NCBI GenBank assembly: GCA_025094145.1
Contig: JALLLS010000058.1
Coordinates: forward strand, 62,001-126,000
DNA length: 64,000 nt
Source of the DNA: Spinellus fusiger
Lineage: Eukaryota > Mucoromycota > Mucoromycetes > Mucorales > Phycomycetaceae
Direction of reading: 5' to 3'
Part shown: positions 57,529 to 64,000 of the stretch, piece after piece
Layout of the letters: every line of letters begins with the position of its first letter
How positions within the stretch are numbered: the first letter of the stretch is position 1
The notes under the pieces: model-generated
What the model was told of the DNA's origin: nothing
Databases searched by the model: none
Seen by the model: only the letters and a program-made list of their open reading frames with translations
Program-made: the position numbers and the translations under genes

Positions 57529-60365
57529 TTGTGATTTCTCTTTGTTCTATCTTATTCTCTATTACACTAATATTTTCTTTTTTCTTCCATTTATTACAAT
57601 GTGCACTGCTAGCACAGAACTTTAATTTCAAAAACAATACAATACAATACAATACAATACAATACAGTATATTATTTGCAGATGTCTATTCTATTGAAAG
57701 AAAAGGAAAAGAAAAGGGTAATGTAGTGTGATAAAGAGAGATTTATCTTGTCATTTGTTATGAACTCTTGTCATTTGTTATGAATTTCTATAAATCATTG
57801 GGATTTGCCATTCATTCCTACCTCAAACCCTTCTCTTCCTCATGTCTGCACCTTTCTTTTAGGAAGAACCATGCATGCATGAGTCGAACTCTCTTCCTTT
57901 TCTGTCAAACTTAATCAAGACACCCGCAGCTCTTATCTAGGACATGTTTGCCTTTTGATTGGCCTTGTGGACCCTATTATTATCCACAGCATAATGCTAA
58001 TGCCTCATGTTAAGTTTCCTCATGTCAAGCGAGCAGAGGACAATGGCTTGTAGTCTCTCTCCACTCTCCACTCTCCTCCTAAATTCCTTTGTTTTCTCTC
58101 TTTTTAACCTGGAGTGCATAGAAATAAGCAAACCAAAATCAAATCCATAGAATTAAGATTTCGGCTAAATGATGAGTTTTGTTTTTATTTATTTAATAAT
58201 AGACTGGTGATTGGTTTAGCAAGAAAGTTTTGCCACCTTCCTCCACTGTTTTTCCTCCCCTACTTTCCTACTCCCCTTTCATCTGTCATGCATAGACTGG
58301 GACTGTCTTGCAAGCTGAGTTAACAAGTCGAGTGATGATAACTGGAATCTCATGGCTTATACAATAGAAGACCTTTTGTCTATTCCACTCGGAATAACCC
58401 CGCAGTGGCCTTATAACCTGCACCTACTCCTCCCATGAAGAAAGAAGAGTAGAGAAGAATGAAATGTCACCAAGTTTATACTGTAGATGGACAGTGCTGA
58501 GTTACACGGACGAGCTATTGCAGCATCAACATTTACTTTTATAGAATGACGATCACATCCATAAGTAAACAGTGGGTGATGTGATGGAGTGCGTCATCTG
58601 CAATCAATAATAGGCATTTCTTTGTTCTGATAGAAGCTATTCTGATAGAAATGGAAGTCTGCATCTGATGATCTATCTGTTTGCATGTTTATTTGTCCAT
58701 TTGTCTATAAAGAGAGAAATGGTGGATATGTACGTGTGCTCTGTGAGTGAGAAGGATGAAAATACAACCCTATTGCCAAGAGTAGATGTATTACTAATAA
58801 TGATAGAGTTACGTCAGTCAATATAAGAGAAACATATTTGTGATGATGGGCGTACCTTATAGGCTATGTAATACAGAAGAAGAAGAAAGGAAAATATATT
58901 ACACATGAGAAAACAAAATAGTAGAATAATAGAATAATAGAATATCAGAATAACAAAATAATAGAATATCAAAATAACAAAATAATAGAATATCAGAATA
59001 ACAGAATAATAGAATATCAGAATAACAGAATAATAGAAAAACAAAATAACAAAATATCAGAATAACAAAATAACAAAATATCAGAATAACAAAATATCAA
59101 CATTCTTGCTCCTTTCGATTGTCCCATTTCTCTGTTCACTCTTGTCTTGAAATCACTCCAAAAGCATTATCAAAAGAAAAAGTAGAAAAGGCAATAACTT
59201 TGGAACTATTTGCATGCACAGCTTAAACATAAGCTATCCTATCTCTCATGTCAACACAAAACACGAGGGGTGTTTTATAGTGGGTGTACATCTGCCAGTG
59301 CCTTTCATCCTCACTCTAAAATGGTGGCTGAGGAATGGACTTGTGTCTTTTACACCGTCCCCTCTTTTCTTTTCTTTTTCTTTTTTCAAAATGCTTGTCT
59401 TTTATCAGTAGAACTGTTCAATCAACCTATCTCTTGGGGAAGATCATTGCATTGTCCTCTAAAGCACAAGGGTCTATTTATTCATCATCATAATAATAAA
59501 AAGAATAATAATAATAATAAAAAGGATAATAATAATAATAAAAAGGATAATAATAAAGATAATAATAATAATAATAAAGATAATAATAATAATAAAAAGG
59601 ATAATGAATGGCTTAGTATCTCAATGAAAATGAGAGAGCAAAGGAGAATAACTACAAAGATGTTTATATGCCATGTCAAGACTAAAGTAGGTGTATTTAA
59701 GAGATGGGAATAGCTTAAATAAGCAGTAGAATATACTCTTGAATAACAACTGAAACTTCTTCTTTCTCGTCATAACATGTGTCTGTTGAGGAATACTAGA
59801 GACTCTATAGCTGTCATTACAGACATGAATCGTAGAACACAACAGTAATCAAGTGTGCGAATAGGCTAAACCATGAAAAGCAGTGGGGCGGAAATAGCTT
59901 ATTCCCAAGGCTGGAAGTTTGATGAGAAAGTTTTCTTTTTTTTTCTTTAATTTTGATCTCACTTGCTGAGAAAGAGAAAATAATAACATAACACTATGAT
60001 GATTCCACCAAAACCCTTTATCGATGACTCAGCCTTAAAAAACCCAAAGTCAACATGCGATAGATAGAATATAATCAATAGCCACTTTAACTAACCCAAG
60101 ACAAGAGTCCTGTGCCATCCTTTTACTAATAAATAAATGCTACCATCACTTTATAGTATTGAGTAGTTTATGTTATAAAATAAAGACATTTTAATGTATC
60201 TTAATATCTTTATTATTATCTAGAGAATAAATGAGAATAAAAATAACAAATGATGGGTGTAGGCAATAAACAGATATGTACAGGCCTAAAAGTGTACATG
60301 AAGAGATGGTATAGAAAAAGAAAAAAAAAGAAAAACAGACAGGACAGAAGACGACTCTAATCCAT
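57529..60365. other. Intergenic region with repeats
   Basis: Between ERG4 (+) and the ATPase (-), converging. It holds an (ATACA)n run at about 57638-57665, a large AATAATAGAATATCAG minisatellite at 58912-59100, and an (AAT)n/AAAAGG tract at about 59490-59605. The open frame 59210-59713 is largely Asn/Lys repeat coded by that tract and I do not accept it as a gene. Confidence 0.55.
58912..59100. repeat. AT-rich minisatellite
   Basis: Units such as AATAATAGAATATCAGAATAACA repeat with variants for nearly 190 bases. It is the reverse complement of the shorter array behind the R3H gene at 54376-54482. Confidence 0.85.
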
Positions 60366-63300
60366 CTACCAGCCCATTCTTCCAATGATACTACGAGGAT
60401 AGGTTCTGATCACCAATTTACGCAGCTCATCAGCGACCATAATCATAGCAGCCCAGCCAAAGGGAATGAACCAAAACTCAACAGGAATAGGAGATGTTTG
60501 CAAGTATATGTTAAACACAGGGACATAGAGAATAATCAAGGCAATGATAAGCGAGCCAAACATGGAGGCAAACAAGTAAAGATTCTTGTTGGGACCCCAC
60601 AGAGGATTGGCTTGGAACAGAGACAGACGGCGTGTACGAGTAGACAAGACATTGCCCCACTGACAAATGACAAGATTGACAAAGTAAATGGACTGTGCAG
60701 TATTGACAATGCTTGTGATTTGATCAGCAGTAAGGCCTGCATAGCCATTGGGATCATTGAATTGGGAGAAAGAAAGGAACACCTTGCTGGGGGGAAGACC
60801 ATTGATACTGAGATAGTAATAAAACATAAACATGGAGGATACCATTTCCATCAGACCAATAAATCCATAAGCCTGTCCTAACAGACGGATGTTCACCAGA
60901 CGATCATCCTTTGGACGACGAGGAGGGCGTGTCAGCAACCCAGCTTCAGGTTTCTCCATCATTAGAGCCATGGAGGGCATCAGATCTGTCAAGATACAAA
61001 TAACAATCATCTGGAAAGAGGAGATGGTCTGTGGAGATCCCAAGAAGATAGTGAAAATCACAGGCCACAACTCAGACCAAGAACCAGCTGGGAGTAGGTA
61101 AAGAATCACCTTTTTGAGGTTATCAAAGACGAGACGACCACTTTCAATGGCGGTGATAATACTTGAGAACTGGTCCAGGAGCACCATGTCGGCAGCCTCA
61201 ATGGCAACGTCACTACCACCTCCCATGGCCACTCCCACATCAGCAGCTTTAAGAGAAGGAGCATCGTTGACACCGTCACCCGTCATGGCCACAATATTAT
61301 CACGCTTTTGAAACTCTTTGATGATTCGAAGTTTCTGATCAGGCGAGGTGCGGGCAAAGACAATTTCCTCAAACTGGCACACTTGTTCCCATTGAGCATC
61401 GTTCAGAGTGATCATGTCAGATCCAGACAGTAACAGAGAAGAGGCTTGGTTAGAGAAGCTTTCTGAATCCTTGTGAATGGAAGAATTGGTAGAGTCAGGG
61501 AGATCTTTTTGTCTTTTACTGTATTGGACTACACTTTCAATGGGTTTGAATGGATCAAGGTCCTCGAGTGTCTTGGGGTGTTCAGTAGTGAAGATACCAA
61601 TCTGACGAGCAATGGCTGCTGCTGTTGTTGGGAAATCTAGTCATCATCCATAAAGATAAGTATAAGTACACGATGCTCATGAAGAGAGGCTTTCTTCTGC
61701 CTATACAACTTACCGCCAGTGACCATATAGAAACGAATACCAGCCCCTCGACAGGTCTTGACAGTATCGGCACTGTCAATACGAGGAGGATCAACAATAG
61801 CCAACAGACCAATGACTACTAGATCTTGGTTCATCTGTGTAGCCCATGTACCAAAGCTAGAGGTGCTTGCTTGACAGTTGTCTGGGATTTCATTTCCACA
61901 AATGACACGACGTGCCAACAACAGAACACGCTTTCCGTTGTGGGCCCATCTTGTCTGGATACTCTCCAATGTGTCACGGTGTTGGGTTGACAATGGCTCC
62001 TCCACACCATGAGGCAGAAGGACATGAGAACAACGGCTCAACAGGATATCAGGTGCACCTTTACAGATCAAAACCCAGTCATTGGTTGTTACTGGGGTTG
62101 TGGTAGAAGAAAGAGTGCTGGCCATTTCGGAAGACATGGGATGGTGAATGGAAAGCATCCATTTGTTTTTAGAGTTGAAAGGAATCTCGAACAGTTTTTC
62201 AGCTTGATTACGACACTCTTCCACAGTTGATTTTGGGTTGGTGATCTCAGCAAACCGCAAAATAGCAGAATCAGTGGCATCACCAAATGTTTTACGGAGA
62301 GGAACCTCTTGCTGTAGGGTGTCGGGGTCAAAGCTAGCACCATTGCAAAGAGCAGCGGCAGATTGAAGGTGGGCAATTTGGTGAGCAATGGAGAAACAGT
62401 TGATGACCTCTGTTTCTTTCTGAACAAGGACATCACGGCAAGCTTGAGATGTAGCGTCATAGTCGAATACACAGGCATCGGAAACAAACATTTTGTTTTC
62501 TGTCAAAGTACCAGTCTTGTCAGAACACAAAACATTGACACTTCCCAAGGTTTCTACGGTGGTGAGTACTTTGCAGAGAACATTGCTTTTCTTCATGCGA
62601 TTGGCGATGAGAGTAAGACAGAGAGTGACAGCAACAGGCATACCTATAGATTTCCCAGTGTTAACAAAGAGGAGATCACATCTTACTATAGAGTATAGAG
62701 TCTATACGATTACCTTCTGGAACAAAGGCAACAATAACACTGATAACAGCAATCAAGGCATTGGAGACACTCAGGAAGTCAGGGTACTGAACACGAAGCC
62801 ATGCAGCCCAGGACACCAAACAGATGGTACCCACAGTCAAAGAAAGGACAGCAGTAATAATCACAAAGCGTAGAATTTCAGTCTGCAACAGAGTGCGTCC
62901 ACCCTTATCCGACAAGGAAAGACGAGCAATACGTCCCATCAATGTCTTATCACCGATAGACACCACAATGCCCACAGCAGATCCATTCAAGCAATGAGTT
63001 CCCATCATAGCCACATTGTGAGTTTCAAGAACATTGGGGTCGGTAGCATCCACAGTGCCTGGAATAGCCTCGGATTCACCAGTAAGAACTGAACGATCGA
63101 ATTTAAGGTCATCAGAGACCTTGATTAGACGCAGATCTGCAGGCACCTTGTTTCCCATTTTAAGGTGAACAACATCTCCAGGCACGAGACCCACAGCGTC
63201 AATGGTCACTACAGCGTTGTCTCTTTGTGCAAGTGTCTGAGTAGGCAACAGACTGTTGATTGAGTTCATCACACGGCCAGTGGACCAGTCTTGCCATGCA

Positions 63301-64000
63301 TTAAAGAATGCTTGCAGAAAGATAACCAATAGCAGGATGATAGCCAACGCCAAGTTTAAAGAAGAAGGATTAGGATTTCCGAGAGGCTGCCATGAAACCC
63401 TATTTTTTTATTTTTTTTATTTTTAAAATGGTAAAAGTGAGTTTTTGTTTTGTTAAAGTTGTATCATTTACAGATTGAAAAAAAAAGAAAAATTAAAAAG
63501 AAAAATTAAAAACTTACCAGCAAATAATACTTGCAAACCACAACAAACTACAAAAACCACCAAAGAAGTAATCAAACAGTTTCTTTGGCCAATTGCTGGC
63601 TGGAGGAGAGATAGCATTCTTTCCGTACAAAGCGACACGTTTCAATGCCTGTTCTTTATCAAGACCACGTTCAATGCTTGTATTGTACTGCTGAGCAAGC
63701 TCCTCCACAGAAATAGTGTGGTAATTGACATCAGTGATTTCTAAATAAGTGATAATAATAATAATAATAATAATAATTACATGCAGTGGTGAGTATGTCT
63801 TTTAGTGGACAGAAAATAAGTAATTTTTTTTAAAAAAAAAAAAAACAACTTACCATCACTAAGTTCTTTCTTATTTTCTCCTGCTTTTCCCTTTGCTTGC
63901 TTCTCGGACACTGTGATGGAAAGTGTGCGGTAGGCAATAATCATTGGACCTGAGGAACCACGTGTTGCTGTACGCTGGCCAAGAGGAATATGGGCAGGCG
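60366..64000 (-). CDS. P-type cation ATPase, P2C (Na+/K+-ATPase-like), 5' end outside window
   Basis: Cation pump of the P2 type, closest in layout to the alpha subunit of Na+/K+- and H+/K+-ATPases and their fungal relatives. Exons at about 64000-63855, 63741-63516, 63400-62715, 62641-61710 and 61640-60366. Blocks in order: the N-terminal cation-ATPase segment ([20 protein letters not shown]), first membrane helices, actuator-domain LTGES, TM4 with [12 protein letters not shown], phosphorylation motif [13 protein letters not shown], nucleotide-binding KGAPD, hinge [17 protein letters not shown], and four C-terminal hydrophobic helices ending IIGRMGW. The loop [22 protein letters not shown] is the P2C-type TM6-7 loop. 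TM4 has PEGMP where animal pumps have PEGLL, so ion choice is uncertain. No beta subunit is seen nearby. The first exon lies beyond base 64000. Confidence 0.9.

Noticed and set aside
58814..59044. Minus-strand frame rich in Phe, Tyr and Ile
   Set aside because: Translation of the AT-rich minisatellite.
59210..59713. 167-residue open frame with an Asn/Lys-rich second half
   Set aside because: The second half is translated from the (AAT)n/AAAAGG repeat, the first half resembles no family, and there is no promoter or intron support.

Overview
This window is a piece of fungal nuclear chromosome. Genes are compact with many short introns (mostly about 45-100 bp, GT...AG), while intergenic and repeat-rich stretches are very AT-rich. 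Elongation factor 3, an ERG4-type sterol reductase and a copper-fist transcription factor are fungal hallmarks. A P2C-type (Na+/K+-ATPase-like) cation pump together with several Tc1/mariner relics fits an early-diverging fungus, most likely Mucoromycota. The species cannot be fixed from the sequence alone.

Layout. 0-8.6 kb is gene-dense: ribosomal protein S29 (uS14, -), a small copper-fist regulator (+), a WD-repeat protein (-), a nitrilase-family amidase (-) and a coiled-coil protein of unknown function (+). 9.3-10.5 kb holds an inactivated Tc1/mariner element with both terminal inverted repeats (TIRs) and its TA duplication, beside a long TACTAA microsatellite. 12.5-22.7 kb carries eEF3 (+), a PARP-type zinc-finger protein (-), cytochrome c (+) and the meiotic recombination factor Hop2 (+). 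23.7-34 kb is a cytochrome P450 pair in divergent orientation, with decayed transposons around and between them; the two P450 genes share a perfectly identical 314-bp block at their 5' ends but are otherwise diverged. 34-40.2 kb is an AT-rich gene desert. 40.3-47.9 kb carries exocyst subunit EXO84 (+), a membrane-anchored alpha/beta-hydrolase (+) and an EF-hand calcium-binding protein (-). 50.0-55.9 kb contains two related, unclassified TIR elements in opposite orientation, with an R3H-domain gene between them. 56-57.5 kb is ERG4, whose start codon lies about 110 bp from one of those elements. 60.4 kb to the end is the P-type ATPase (-), cut by the window edge.

Most genes are unrelated housekeeping functions and no operon-like logic is expected. 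The least ordinary features are the P450 gene-conversion tract, the TACACACC-ended TIR element family and its insertion next to ERG4, and several short repeats shared between distant places. All gene models were spliced by eye using reading frame, splice-site consensus and family similarity; no database search was run.
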